Under the pieces are notes generated by a model. That model was not told where the DNA came from, did no database searches, and saw only the letters and a list, made by a program, of their open reading frames with translations. A program made the translations under genes and the position numbers. Shown here piece by piece: positions 1 to 9,232 of a stretch of DNA of 64,000 nucleotides (within the stretch, counting starts at the first letter, position 1; every line of letters begins with the position of its first letter). The DNA is from [Eubacterium] yurii (GTDB lineage Bacteria; Bacillota; Clostridia; Peptostreptococcales; Filifactoraceae), in NCBI GenBank assembly GCA_900167215.1, contig FUZS01000007.1, positions 1 through 64,000 on the forward strand, given 5' to 3'.

Positions 1-755
1 AAAATATGAAAAAGACATCTCAAATATAGAGCAACAAATAATATCAATGTATGCAAAAGGAATGACAACAAGAGACATATCAGGACACATAAAAGAGATA
101 TATGGATTTGGCTTATCACAAACGATGATAAGCAATATAACAAACAAGATAATACCGACAATAGAAGAATGGCAAAACAGACCCTTAGAAAGAGTATATC
201 CTATAATATTTTTAGATGCAATACACTACAACGTAAGAGAAAACGGACAAATAATAAAAAAAGCAGTATATATAGCATTAGGCTACAATATGCAAGGAAA
301 TAAAGAAATACCGGGAATGTGGATAGGAGAAAATGAAAGCAGTAAATATTGGCTAATGGTACTAAATCAGCTAAGAGATAGAGGAATAGAAGATATACTA
401 ATAATATCAACAGACAATCTAGTAGGATTTAGTCAAGCAATAAGTGCAGTATATCCAAAAGCTCAGATACAAAAATGCATAATCCACCAGATAAGAAACT
501 CAACAAAATATGTAACATACAAAGATATCAAAGAATTGATGAAAGATCTAAAAGAGGTATACAAAGTACCAACAGAAGAAGTGGCAACAACAAAGTTAGA
601 AGAATTTGAAGACAAATGGGGAAAGAAATATCCAATGTGCGTATCAAGTTGGAAGAACAACTTGGCAGAACTATCAACATACTTCAAATATCCACAAGAG
701 ATGAGGAGATTGATATATACAACAAATGCTATGGAAGACTTTTTACGCTCCCAAT
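1..755 (+). pseudogene. IS256-family (mutator-type) transposase, truncated at both ends
   Basis: The reading frame is open from base 2, so the gene begins before the window. The visible 250 residues carry the IS256 core: MYAKGMTTRDI near the start, first catalytic Asp in FLDAIHY, second in ISTDNLVGF, and a CIIHQIRNS segment. The third catalytic residue is probably the Glu of YTTNAMED. In intact members a long Arg/Lys-rich C-terminal region follows this point. Here the frame runs into unrelated, slightly GC-richer sequence after about base 733 and stops at 755. A family A repeat follows 62 bp later. I infer a dead remnant; the window edge prevents judging its left end. Confidence 0.85.
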
Positions 756-816
756 AGCCGATGCCGCTTTGGTATCGCTATTTTTATCTATAATTATTTA
801 GTAATTTTACTTTTAA

Positions 817-929
817 TACTAATCACCATTTATAATGTCATATTTTTGAACTTATTGAAGTATTATTTTTTTAGTTTTCAATAACGCATCTTTAATATAT
901 TTTTAGGACTGTTTAATTGGTTTTTAGTA
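817..929 (+). repeat. Family A repeat (IS630-derived MITE), copy 1
   Basis: Starts TACTAATCACCATTTATAAT and ends GGTTTTTAGTA, the ends shared by the other family A copies and by the IS630 element at 53732-54838. Its interior differs from most copies but matches the copy at 56762-57003, so the two form a subgroup. It fills most of the gap between the IS256 remnant and the efp terminator. Confidence 0.8.
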
Positions 930-965
930 TAAATATTATAATCGCTAAATATATATTCATAAAAA

Positions 966-1006
966 ATTTTACAATATATGAAAATTACTCCCATACATTG
1001 TAAAAT
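966..1006 (-). terminator. Intrinsic terminator of efp
   Basis: Inverted repeat with arms 966-980 and 992-1006, pairing 14 of 15 bases. Read on the minus strand it is followed by a run of six T. It lies 66 bp beyond the efp stop. Confidence 0.65.
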
Positions 1007-1071
1007 CTATTAAACATACATATTTTATCTTATTAAATTTTCGATTTACATAAGAATCTGTTATATTATTC

Positions 1072-1629
1072 CTATACTCTTGAAAGATATTCTCCAGTTC
1101 TTGTGTCTATTTTTATTTTTTCACCTTCATTTATAAATAGAGGTACTTGTACTGTTGCACCTGTTTCCACTGTAGCTGCCTTTGTAACATTTGTAGCAGT
1201 ATCTCCCTTTACTCCCGGCTCAGTTTCTGTTACAAGAAGTTCTACAAAGTTAGGCGGATCTACTGAAAAAGCCTGTCCTTGATAGAATCTTATTATAGCT
1301 TTTTCATTTTCTTTCATAAATTTAATTGCATCTTCAACTTGTTCATAATTTAGAGGAACTTGTTCGTATGTCTCTGCATCCATGAAATAATAAAGCTCAC
1401 CGTCATTGTATAGATATTCCATTTCCTTAGTTTCAATTTGTGCCTTAGGGAACTTGTCATTCGGGTTGAATGCTTCTTCTCTTGTTGCTCCGGTTTTCAA
1501 ATTTTTGTATTTTGTTCTTACAAAGGCTGCACCTTTTCCGGGCTTAACATGTTGAAAATCCACTATCAAATACGGTTGTCCGTCAATCTCAAAAGTGACA
1601 CCTTTTCTAAATTCACTTGCACTGATCAT
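1072..1629 (-). CDS. efp: Translation elongation factor P
   Basis: At 185 residues this is the usual EF-P length, with the KOW-like N-terminal domain followed by two OB-fold domains. EF-P binds the ribosome between P and E sites and relieves stalling at polyproline. The tip loop reads VKPGKGAAF, with Lys32 at the position that is post-translationally modified in many bacteria. AAGGAGAG lies just before the ATG. In many Clostridia efp follows a Xaa-Pro peptidase gene; here its upstream neighbour on the same strand is the cyclase-family gene. It ends in its own terminator. Identification is secure. Confidence 0.97.
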   Translation of the reverse strand: MISASEFRKGVTFEIDGQPYLIVDFQHVKPGKGAAFVRTKYKNLKTGATREEAFNPNDKFPKAQIETKEMEYLYNDGELYYFMDAETYEQVPLNYEQVEDAIKFMKENEKAIIRFYQGQAFSVDPPNFVELLVTETEPGVKGDTATNVTKAATVETGATVQVPLFINEGEKIKIDTRTGEYLSRV

Positions 1630-1711
1630 ATAAACTCTCCTTAGCTAAATTTATTTTCGTCTTAGACTAATCCATTATATAGTTTTTTTCAATATTTGTC
1701 AATTTCTTTGT

Positions 1712-2332
1712 CTATTTTTCTATCAATACCGCTCTTATAGGCGAGGCTTCACTACCCCTTATATTTAGAGGCAAGGCACTTAAAAAATATTGCCCTTGTC
1801 CTACGTTTTTCAGATACAAATCTTCAATTACTCCTATATTTGCGCCCAAAATTATCTTATGTGAAGGATGTTCTTTTTTATCTCTTTCTATGCTCATGGC
1901 ATCTATTCCAACTGTTTTTATCCCTTTTTCAGAAAGATACAAGGCGGCATCTTCTTCTATATAGACAAATTTCGGATTATATCCTTGGTCAAATGAATTT
2001 TTCGTCTTAAAGATTACTATATCATCTTTTTGAATATCTAGATTTTCTATATCTTTTTTTCTTATAGCCTCATTAACATCTGTCAGATCAAATAGTTTGC
2101 AATCACCGATAAATTTTGATAAATCATACTTTTCTATCGTATCTCCACCCTTAATCATATGCAGTGGTGCATCTATATGTGTGCCGCAGTGCATATCCAT
2201 ATCCATTCTGCTCTCGTAATAATCAGCCTTCTCATAGTCAGCAACTACTGTTCTTTTTATCTTCTTGCTTTCTCTATCTTTGTATACTGTCATATCTTCC
2301 GATATCAGCCTTGTCACATCGTGTATCCTCAT
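1712..2332 (-). CDS. Cyclase-family (kynurenine formamidase-like) hydrolase
   Basis: Member of the metal-dependent cyclase/formamidase family (PF04199), recognised by the metal-binding motif HCGTHIDAPLHM near residue 50. Family members hydrolyse N-formylkynurenine or related amides; no tryptophan pathway genes are nearby, so the substrate here is unknown. Two ATG codons sit in tandem at the zwf stop (TAATGATG). The second, at 2332, is 5 nt from an AGGAG inside the last zwf codons and is preferred; the first, at 2335, has a spacing of only 2 nt. A further in-frame ATG at 2356 lies inside zwf. The overlap implies translational coupling to zwf. Confidence 0.85.
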   Translation of the reverse strand: MRIHDVTRLISEDMTVYKDRESKKIKRTVVADYEKADYYESRMDMDMHCGTHIDAPLHMIKGGDTIEKYDLSKFIGDCKLFDLTDVNEAIRKKDIENLDIQKDDIVIFKTKNSFDQGYNPKFVYIEEDAALYLSEKGIKTVGIDAMSIERDKKEHPSHKIILGANIGVIEDLYLKNVGQGQYFLSALPLNIRGSEASPIRAVLIEK

Positions 2333-2334
2333 CA

Positions 2335-3792
2335 TTACTCCTGTGTATATATCCATTTTCTTCCGTCTTTTTTCAATATTTCATCTGCCTCTTTCGGTCC
2401 GAAACTCCCCTGCTCATATTCATACAATTTATTGGAATGTTCCCTGTACATCTTTAACACTTCATCCATATATTCCCAGCTGACTTGTATCTGCTCCCAA
2501 GTTGAAAACAAGGTTCTGTTGGATTTTATAGATGACTCCAATAATCTTTCATAAGCCTGAGGGGTGTTTATCACATTTTCTGTCAGGCAACTTTGACAAT
2601 AGTTGAGATTTGCTATATCTATTTCGTCAGTGGAGCCAGCTTTTTTCACATTGAATCTCAGGTTTATCCCCTCATCAGGTTGGATTCTTATAGACAGATA
2701 ATTATTTTCAAATATCTTTGTCAAGTCTGCATTTGCATAGTCTGCAGTAACCATTTTTATTGCATTTTTAGTAGGTTTGAACTGGATTATTATCTCTATC
2801 TCCCTTGTTTTCAGTTTCTTTCCTGTCCTAAGATAAAAGGGAACATCCATCCACCTTTCATTATCAACGAAGACCTTTGCCGCTACATAAGTTTCCGTAG
2901 TAGAGTTTTTATCCACCTTATCTTCATCCCTGTAGTTTTTATACTGACCAAGCACGATGTAGTCATCTATTTCCTCTTTTGGAAATTTTCTAAGCTGTTT
3001 GAAAATCTTAGTCTGAGCGTCTTTTATATTTTTCGTATCAAAATCTTCAGGCTCATCCATTGCCACTATGGAAAGTATCTGAAAGAGATGGTTTTGCAGC
3101 ATATCTGCAATGGCACCTGCCTTGTCGTAATATCCCCCTCTGCTTTCCACTCCGATATCTTCAAATACGTTGATTTGAATATTATCTATAAAGTTATTGT
3201 TCCACACACCGTTGAACATGGAGTTGAAAAATCTTATGGTCATTATATTAAGCAACATCTCTTTACCAAGGTAGTGATCTATATAGTATATGTTTTCGTC
3301 CTTTATATATGCCCTTAGTTTTTTATTGAGTTCCTCAGCGGATTTTAAGTCTTTTCCAAAAGGCTTTTCTATTATTATCTTGATATTTTCTATATCGTCC
3401 ACAATCTTGGACAAACCTGTTGTGATAGGCATAAAATACTCAGGCGAAACGGCATAATAGCATATTATATCTTTTGTAAGTCCGTTTTTCCCGAAATATT
3501 CACCCAATTGATTGTATTTTTCCTCATCAGAAAAATCCATCATATAGTATTTGATTATTCTGCAAAAAGATTCAAACTCCTCATCTTTGTATTCAAGTCT
3601 TGAAAACTTTTTGACCCAAGGTCTTATTATCTCAGAGTATTCCTTATCTTCATAATTTCTTCTTCCTATTCCCAAAATCTTGAAATCCTGAGATAACTTA
3701 CCTAATTTATATAAATCGTAAAGTGCGGGATAGAGCTTCCTATATGAAAGATCTCCCGTACCTCCGAATATTATTATCGCTTTTGAAGTCAC
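2335..3792 (-). CDS. zwf: Glucose-6-phosphate 1-dehydrogenase
   Basis: The 485-residue protein matches the family length. It oxidises glucose 6-phosphate to 6-phosphogluconolactone with NADP+, the first step of the oxidative pentose phosphate pathway. The nucleotide-binding motif FGGTGDLSYRKLYPALY is at residues 9-25, EKPFGKD follows near 140, and the catalytic-site motif IDHYLGKEM is near 170. gnd lies 211 bp upstream on the same strand, with a family B repeat between them. No lactonase gene (pgl) is visible, so that step is either spontaneous or encoded elsewhere. The stop overlaps the start of the cyclase-family gene. Confidence 0.97.
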   Translation of the reverse strand: MTSKAIIIFGGTGDLSYRKLYPALYDLYKLGKLSQDFKILGIGRRNYEDKEYSEIIRPWVKKFSRLEYKDEEFESFCRIIKYYMMDFSDEEKYNQLGEYFGKNGLTKDIICYYAVSPEYFMPITTGLSKIVDDIENIKIIIEKPFGKDLKSAEELNKKLRAYIKDENIYYIDHYLGKEMLLNIMTIRFFNSMFNGVWNNNFIDNIQINVFEDIGVESRGGYYDKAGAIADMLQNHLFQILSIVAMDEPEDFDTKNIKDAQTKIFKQLRKFPKEEIDDYIVLGQYKNYRDEDKVDKNSTTETYVAAKVFVDNERWMDVPFYLRTGKKLKTREIEIIIQFKPTKNAIKMVTADYANADLTKIFENNYLSIRIQPDEGINLRFNVKKAGSTDEIDIANLNYCQSCLTENVINTPQAYERLLESSIKSNRTLFSTWEQIQVSWEYMDEVLKMYREHSNKLYEYEQGSFGPKEADEILKKDGRKWIYTQE

Positions 3793-3848
3793 TTTTGCCC
3801 TCCTTTCATTTTTTTATTGTTATCTTTTCTAAATTTATACTATAATAA

Positions 3849-3966
3849 TACTAAAATCTAATAAAATAACAGATTTTTTTCAGTGTAATTATAGTAAAGT
3901 CATAACTAATATGCTTTTTTTAAGAATATTTGTGAAAACTGCCCATAGATTAAATAGATATTAGTA
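3849..3966 (-). repeat. Family B repeat (MITE-like), copy 1, inverted
   Basis: Begins TACTAAAATCTAATAAAATA and ends ATTAAATAGATATTAGTA, so it lies opposite to most family B copies. The imperfect inverted ends are about 28 bp. It sits between gnd and zwf and may carry or interrupt their joint transcription. Confidence 0.75.
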
Positions 3967-4003
3967 TAAGCTAATATATAACTTAGAATATTTCAAAATA
4001 AGG

Positions 4004-5416
4004 CTATATTTTTTTTACTTCATTTATCCAATCAAAGTGGAATTTTCCTTCTTTGTCAATTCTCTCAAAAGTATGGGCTCCGAAATAGTCTCTTTGTGCC
4101 TGTATCAGATTTGCACCTGTAGTCGAAGTCGAGTATACATCTATATAGGAAAGTGCATTGCTCATAGCAGGTATAGGCACTTCATTTTGTGCCGAAAGTG
4201 ATACCAACTGTCTTAAATATGCTATGTTTTGATTGATTTGACTAGCAAAAAAATCAGTGAACATAAGATTTTCCACCTTTTTATCCTGTGAAAAAGCGTC
4301 TGAGATGTCATTTAAAAACTTGGCTCTGATTATACAACCGCCCCTAAATATCTTGGCAATATTTGAAAAATCAAGCTCCCATCCATATTCTTTTTGAGCT
4401 GTATCCAATAATTTAAAGCCTTGTGCATAAGCCACTATCTTACTTACATACAGGCTGTGTCTTACCATTTCTATCAATTCATCCTTAGCTATTGAAGATT
4501 TATTACCTTGTCTTTTTATTATTGAACTGCCTTTTTGTCTTTCATCTTTTAAAGTGGACATAAATCTCATATTAAGAGCAGACGCTATTGTGGAAATATC
4601 AACTCCAAGCTCTATAGCCTCAAGATTTGTCCATTTGCCTGTACCTTTTTGATTGGCAACGTCCAATATCTTGTCTATCAAGTAAGAATTCCCTTCTTTA
4701 ACCTTGAAAATATCCGAAGTAATTTCTATAAGATAGCTTTCAAGCTCCGATTTATTCCAATCATCGAAGACCTTATGCAGTTCATCATTTGTAAGCTTCC
4801 CTATATCTTTGAGTATTGTATATGCTTCGCTGATTAACTGCATATCAGCATATTCTATACCGTTGTGTACCATCTTTACATAGTGTCCTGCTCCGTCGCT
4901 AGACATTAATGCACTGCAAGGATAGTCATCCACCTTTGCAGAAATATCTGAAAAAATCTTTCCAATCTTATCATACACTTCCTTTTTTGCCCCTATCATT
5001 ATGGCAGGCCCAAATCTTGCTCCCTCTTCTCCTCCTGATACACCTGCTCCTACATAGTCTATATTTTTCTCAGCGAGATATTTTTCCCTTATAACAGTGT
5101 CTTTGAAATATGAATTTCCACCGTCTATTAATATGTCTCCTTTTTCAAGCAGAGGTATAAGCTGTTGTATCAACATATCCACCGCTTCACCGGCCTTTAC
5201 CATAAACATTATTTTTCTCGGTTTTTCCAAAGAATTAACCATTTCTTCCAGTGAATAACAATAGTTAAAATTATCGTGCGGCCTATTTTTTTTCACTTCA
5301 TCTACTTTTGAAGTCGTCCTGTTAAATATTGACACCTTATATCCATTGTCAGCCATATTAAGCGCGAGATTTACTCCCATAACAGACAGACCTATCAGCC
5401 CTATATTTGATTTCAT
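4004..5416 (-). CDS. gnd: 6-phosphogluconate dehydrogenase, decarboxylating
   Basis: This 470-residue enzyme has the usual length of the long (dimeric) family. It converts 6-phosphogluconate to ribulose 5-phosphate, CO2 and NADPH. The Rossmann motif GLIGLSVMGVNLALNMADNG starts near residue 7. The substrate-binding region GAGVSGGEEGARFGP is near 122-136, the catalytic Lys lies in HYVKMVHNGIEY near 178-189, and the C-terminal QRDYFGAHTFERID is intact. Together with zwf it supplies the NADPH-producing oxidative branch. Confidence 0.97.
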   Translation of the reverse strand: MKSNIGLIGLSVMGVNLALNMADNGYKVSIFNRTTSKVDEVKKNRPHDNFNYCYSLEEMVNSLEKPRKIMFMVKAGEAVDMLIQQLIPLLEKGDILIDGGNSYFKDTVIREKYLAEKNIDYVGAGVSGGEEGARFGPAIMIGAKKEVYDKIGKIFSDISAKVDDYPCSALMSSDGAGHYVKMVHNGIEYADMQLISEAYTILKDIGKLTNDELHKVFDDWNKSELESYLIEITSDIFKVKEGNSYLIDKILDVANQKGTGKWTNLEAIELGVDISTIASALNMRFMSTLKDERQKGSSIIKRQGNKSSIAKDELIEMVRHSLYVSKIVAYAQGFKLLDTAQKEYGWELDFSNIAKIFRGGCIIRAKFLNDISDAFSQDKKVENLMFTDFFASQINQNIAYLRQLVSLSAQNEVPIPAMSNALSYIDVYSTSTTGANLIQAQRDYFGAHTFERIDKEGKFHFDWINEVKKI

Positions 5417-5569
5417 CTTATCTCCTTAAATTTATAAAATTTCTTTATATCTAAATTTATCTTATCTTACTCACAACTTATTACCCACAAATTTTGGATA
5501 ATAGTCAATAAATAATTTCATTTAATATATGATTTTAATAATATTATTTTTAATTAAGTTAATATCATT

Positions 5570-6043
5570 CTAACATTTATTTTGACTAAATTTTTCTATG
5601 ATTTCATTTCCTACATCTACATATTTTTTTCCTACGGATTTTATTTCCACATCCCTATGATTTTCTCCCTTGTAAAAAACTATTTCAAGATAGTTTTTCG
5701 GAAGCATATCTAAAAATTTATCCGCCCACTCTATAAGCATTATTGACTTTTTGTCAGATAGATAATCGTCAAAACCTATGCCAAAAAGCTCACTTTCATC
5801 TTCCAATCTGTAAAAATCAAAGTGATATATAGTCTGATTTTTATCCCTGTACTCATTTACTATATTAAAAGTTGGCGAAGAAACGTCCTGTATCTTCATA
5901 ATATTTTTGATTATTGACTGTGATAATGTAGTCTTACCGCTACCAAATTCGCCTGTCAAAGCTATGATAATACCCTGGGGAATAGTATCAGCTATTATCT
6001 CTCCAAGTTTTACTGTCGAATTTTCATTTTCTAATCTTATCAT
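5570..6043 (-). CDS. tsaE: tRNA threonylcarbamoyladenosine biosynthesis ATPase TsaE
   Basis: TsaE is the small P-loop ATPase that works with TsaB and TsaD to form t6A37 on ANN-decoding tRNAs. The Walker A motif is GEFGSGKTT near residue 32, followed by the family motifs HFDFYRL and LIEWADK. An in-frame ATG 18 bases upstream exists, but AAGGAG lies between the two ATGs at the right distance from the one at 6043, so that is the chosen start (157 residues). tsaB and rimI, which often follow tsaE in Firmicutes, are absent. The gene stands alone between the gnd promoter region and a family A repeat. Confidence 0.94.
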   Translation of the reverse strand: MIRLENENSTVKLGEIIADTIPQGIIIALTGEFGSGKTTLSQSIIKNIMKIQDVSSPTFNIVNEYRDKNQTIYHFDFYRLEDESELFGIGFDDYLSDKKSIMLIEWADKFLDMLPKNYLEIVFYKGENHRDVEIKSVGKKYVDVGNEIIEKFSQNKC

Positions 6044-6112
6044 CTTCCACTCCTTTTTCATAAATCTTACCCATTTAAAGAGTATTTTTGCAAGCTAATA
6101 TTTATTTGTTTA

Positions 6113-6224
6113 TACTAATCACCATTTATAGTGACATGATTGTTATTTTAGTAAATTATTTTTTGCAGATTATAAATAACCTTGCTGTAATAAAATTACA
6201 AGGCTTTTTGATAGCTTTTTAGTA
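6113..6224 (+). repeat. Family A repeat (IS630-derived MITE), copy 2
   Basis: Starts TACTAATCACCATTTATAGT and ends GCTTTTTAGTA. Both ends match the IS630 element at 53732-54838. It lies between tsaE and the terminator of the amidase gene. Confidence 0.82.
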
Positions 6225-6227
6225 TTA

Positions 6228-6261
6228 AAAAAAGCTATATAGTTTCCCACATAGCTTTTTT
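6228..6261 (-). terminator. Intrinsic terminator after the amidase gene
   Basis: Eleven-base inverted repeat, AAAAAAGCTAT with ATAGCTTTTTT, around a 12-nt loop. A-runs and T-runs flank it, so it could act in both directions. It lies 32 bp beyond the amidase stop. Confidence 0.8.
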
Positions 6262-6292
6262 CTTACATATTTTCATATTAAATATTTTTATC

Positions 6293-8242
6293 TTATCTGT
6301 TAAAATATTCGTTTACAGCTGAAACTATCGCATCTGTCAATGTGTTTTGATACGATTCTGACATATTCTTTCTAACTTCCGCATTATTTGATACAAAGCC
6401 AAGTTCCAACAAAGTAGCCGGTGATGTAGTCTTTTTGATTACCACAAATCCTGCGTTCTTTGTTCCTCTGTTTACAGCTCCTGACCTTGAGATTAGATGT
6501 CTCCTTATAGTAGAGGCAAGTCTCTTGCTATCCTCAGAAGCGTAGTAAAATGTCTCTATACCACTGGCTGACGTATTATCAGAAGAATTGTGGTGTATTG
6601 AGATGAATATATCCGGATCGTTTCCGTTTGAAAATGCCGCTATGTCATTAAGCGGTACGAAGCTGTCATCTGTTCTTGTCATAACAACCTGATATCCTGC
6701 ATTTTCAAATTTTACCTTGAGCTTAGTAGCTACTTGCAGGTTCAATGCCTTTTCTGTAATTCCAATTTGTCTGTTTATTGCTCCGGCATCTTGTGCTCCA
6801 TGTCCTGGGTCTAATACTATAAGCGGAGTCTGTCTATTATTTTTCTTAAGCGTTATAGTCGTTGTCCTTGCTCCTGTCTTGCTTATATTATAAGTTACTC
6901 TGTCAGAAAGCTCCATAGTTATATTATAGTCATTTCCACTTTCTTTTATCTCAACATATTTTACCAATCTATTTGATACATTGAGCCTTCCTACATTCAA
7001 CTTAATCATATCCTTAGGTATTACAAGGAAAATCATCTTTTGATCTTGTGAATGGTTTGCTATATCGTAGCTTTCTTTAGTTTTAATGTTTATATTTCCG
7101 GAAGCTCTATCAAATGAATAGCTGAATACTTCTTTTTGTTTTTCGTCTGCAACATATTGTTTTTCCACTAGCACTTCAAATACATTTGCCCTTATATTAA
7201 ATTTAATGTCGTTTGTATTTACTCCCTCTCCCAAATCTATGGTGTATCTCGTATAATTTGCAGTATCATTTCTGGTAGATGTTGCACTTATAAATACCTT
7301 ACCATCCAGATTTGTCTGTACTGAATCATACATGTCTACAGCAGCATTTCTCACATCTATAACCAATTGTTTAGGGTTTTGAAGGAAATAGTAACTTACG
7401 TCAATATTTCCTGATTTTTGAGTAATTCTAAAAGTCTTATCTCCGTCTTTTTCTGAGAAACTTGAACTGATTTCATTAATCTTTCCGTTATTTGGCAATG
7501 TTCCTGAACCTGATGACGAACCATCTGCCAAATGAGGCGGAGGAGGTATCTCATCTTTTTTCTTAGGCTCTTCTACCTTAGGAACATCTGTTACAGACGG
7601 AATAACAGGAGTAGTAGGACTTGCAGGCTGAGTTGGAGCTGTAGGTTCAGTAGGTTTGACGATAAACTTTTCTACGTCTTTTGGTACTGACGGATCATCC
7701 ACCTCTTCTGCAGCTGCTACCTTGCCTTTTTCCTCAAATATCAAGCCTTTTTCAGTATTTAACATTATTTTATTATCTTTTGCATCATAATTGATGTCAA
7801 GACCCATGTTTTCCACTACAAATCTTATCGGAACATAAGTGCTTGAGTTTATCACCATAGGTGATACATTATCTGTTATCTTTTTATCTACACCGTTTAC
7901 CTTTGCATTAGACTTACCGATTACAAGCTCTATCTTATTATTCTTGTTTTCTATAATCACCTGTTGTTTTGCCTCTATCCACGATACCTTGTAGCCCATT
8001 TTTTCTGATAAGGCTCTTACCGGCACCATAGTACGTGAGTTTATCACTACAGGAGATACCCCTGCTGTCTTCTTATTTATTACGGCTCCGTCTATAGTAA
8101 GATCTGCCAATGCTAACTTGACAGTCTTGCCCTTGATTGTAAAATTATCATACTCAATAGGCAGTTTTGCATAGGAAAATCCGCCACCGATTACTCCTAC
8201 CAAAACCGCAGTCATAAAAATGCTTTTCTTATTAATCTTCAT
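6293..8242 (-). CDS. Secreted N-acetylmuramoyl-L-alanine amidase with stalk and AMIN domains
   Basis: The 649-residue protein has a signal peptide at residues 1-26. A copper-amine-oxidase N-terminal-like (stalk) region follows at about 28-170, with the paired motif NSRTMVPVRALSEKMGYKV and a related NSSTYVPIRFVVENMG. Next come a Pro/Thr-rich linker (about 195-250), an AMIN-like domain (about 265-350) and a C-terminal Amidase_3 domain (about 465-645). The zinc ligands are visible in DPGHG, in the Glu of ITEKALN and in SIHHNSS, and the catalytic Glu in LLELGFVSN. It should cleave the bond between MurNAc and L-Ala in peptidoglycan. Function is secure at family level; whether it acts in division or lysis is not visible. 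Confidence 0.94.
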   Translation of the reverse strand: MKINKKSIFMTAVLVGVIGGGFSYAKLPIEYDNFTIKGKTVKLALADLTIDGAVINKKTAGVSPVVINSRTMVPVRALSEKMGYKVSWIEAKQQVIIENKNNKIELVIGKSNAKVNGVDKKITDNVSPMVINSSTYVPIRFVVENMGLDINYDAKDNKIMLNTEKGLIFEEKGKVAAAEEVDDPSVPKDVEKFIVKPTEPTAPTQPASPTTPVIPSVTDVPKVEEPKKKDEIPPPPHLADGSSSGSGTLPNNGKINEISSSFSEKDGDKTFRITQKSGNIDVSYYFLQNPKQLVIDVRNAAVDMYDSVQTNLDGKVFISATSTRNDTANYTRYTIDLGEGVNTNDIKFNIRANVFEVLVEKQYVADEKQKEVFSYSFDRASGNINIKTKESYDIANHSQDQKMIFLVIPKDMIKLNVGRLNVSNRLVKYVEIKESGNDYNITMELSDRVTYNISKTGARTTTITLKKNNRQTPLIVLDPGHGAQDAGAINRQIGITEKALNLQVATKLKVKFENAGYQVVMTRTDDSFVPLNDIAAFSNGNDPDIFISIHHNSSDNTSASGIETFYYASEDSKRLASTIRRHLISRSGAVNRGTKNAGFVVIKKTTSPATLLELGFVSNNAEVRKNMSESYQNTLTDAIVSAVNEYFNR

Positions 8243-8535
8243 ACAAAACAGTTCCTTAATATACTAATTTTAAATTTAAGCTAAATGTACTAAAAGTTTT
8301 AATAACTTACTTACATCGTTCGTAGTGGAATATGTATCCGCCTTCCAAAATAAAACATATAAATTTTCTCATCATCATACTGTACAAAATATGTCTTATA
8401 AAGCGGGCTTTCATATTCAAAATAAATCTCATCCTAATATACGTATATATAGTAGCACTGATTTTTTTATTTTAGCTTAAAAAATTCTTTACATCTTCAA
8501 TACAATTATTACATTAATATTTCTTTTTATAAAAA
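8243..8535. other. AT-rich intergenic stretch upstream of the amidase gene
   Basis: No ORF, repeat copy or terminator-grade hairpin was seen. It should hold the amidase promoter, but no convincing -35/-10 pair stands out. Confidence 0.5.
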
Positions 8536-9219
8536 TTATTCATATACGACTTCTTGTTTGCTCATATCTTCGTGTTTTTTTATCTTTCCGTTTTCCACAT
8601 GTATTATCTCGTCTGCCAATATCTTCGCTTCCGTATTGTTATGTGTAATCAAAATCATAGGTATATTTTCATTGGCTTTAATCTCCAAAAAATCCTGATA
8701 GAGACTTTGCTTCAAATCCTCATCCAAGGCTGAAAACGGCTCATCCATCAGTAAAATCTCCGGTCTTACAGCCAAAGCTCTTGCAAATGCCACCCTTTGT
8801 TTTTCTCCACCAGATATGTCTGAGGGGTATCTATCAAGCAAATGCTCAATCTTCATCCTTTGGGATAAATCCATGGCATATTTTACATTGTCTTTGTCTT
8901 TTTTATTTACTCCAAAGAGTATATTGTCCCTAACCTTCATATTCGGAAAAAGTGCATAGTTTTGAAAAACATAGCCTATATGCCTGTCCTTGGGTTTGAG
9001 ATTTATCTTTTTTTCACTGCTATACATATATCTGTCGTTTAGCTTGATATATCCGCTGTCAGGAGTCCTTATCCCGCTTATGCAGTCAAGAGTGGTAGTC
9101 TTACCTGAGCCGGAAAAACCCTGCACTGCAAGCAGTCCCTTTTTCAAGTTAAAACTCATATCCAAATCAAAGAAGGCGAGTTTTTTCTTAATACTTACTT
9201 CCAACAAATACTTATTCAT
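8536..9219 (-). CDS. ModC-like ABC transporter ATP-binding protein
   Basis: A complete 227-residue ATPase: Walker A GFSGSGKTT near residue 35, Q-loop VFQNYALFPNM, signature DISGGEKQRVAFARAL, Walker B ILLMDEPFSALD and H-loop LITHN. The sequence is closest in style to ModC of molybdate importers. The C-terminal molybdate-binding domain of long ModC is missing, as in short-form ModC. No permease (ModB) or binding protein (ModA) is adjacent, so it is either an orphan or works with proteins encoded elsewhere. It follows the TIGR03936 gene by 13 bp and is probably co-transcribed with it. Confidence 0.82.
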   Translation of the reverse strand: MNKYLLEVSIKKKLAFFDLDMSFNLKKGLLAVQGFSGSGKTTTLDCISGIRTPDSGYIKLNDRYMYSSEKKINLKPKDRHIGYVFQNYALFPNMKVRDNILFGVNKKDKDNVKYAMDLSQRMKIEHLLDRYPSDISGGEKQRVAFARALAVRPEILLMDEPFSALDEDLKQSLYQDFLEIKANENIPMILITHNNTEAKILADEIIHVENGKIKKHEDMSKQEVVYE

Positions 9220-9232
9220 ATCTCACCTCTTA

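Noticed and set aside
2593-3318. Plus-strand ORF of 241 codons opposite zwf
   Set aside because: Complement of a conserved enzyme gene; the translation is rich in Phe, Tyr, Cys and Ile with no domain.
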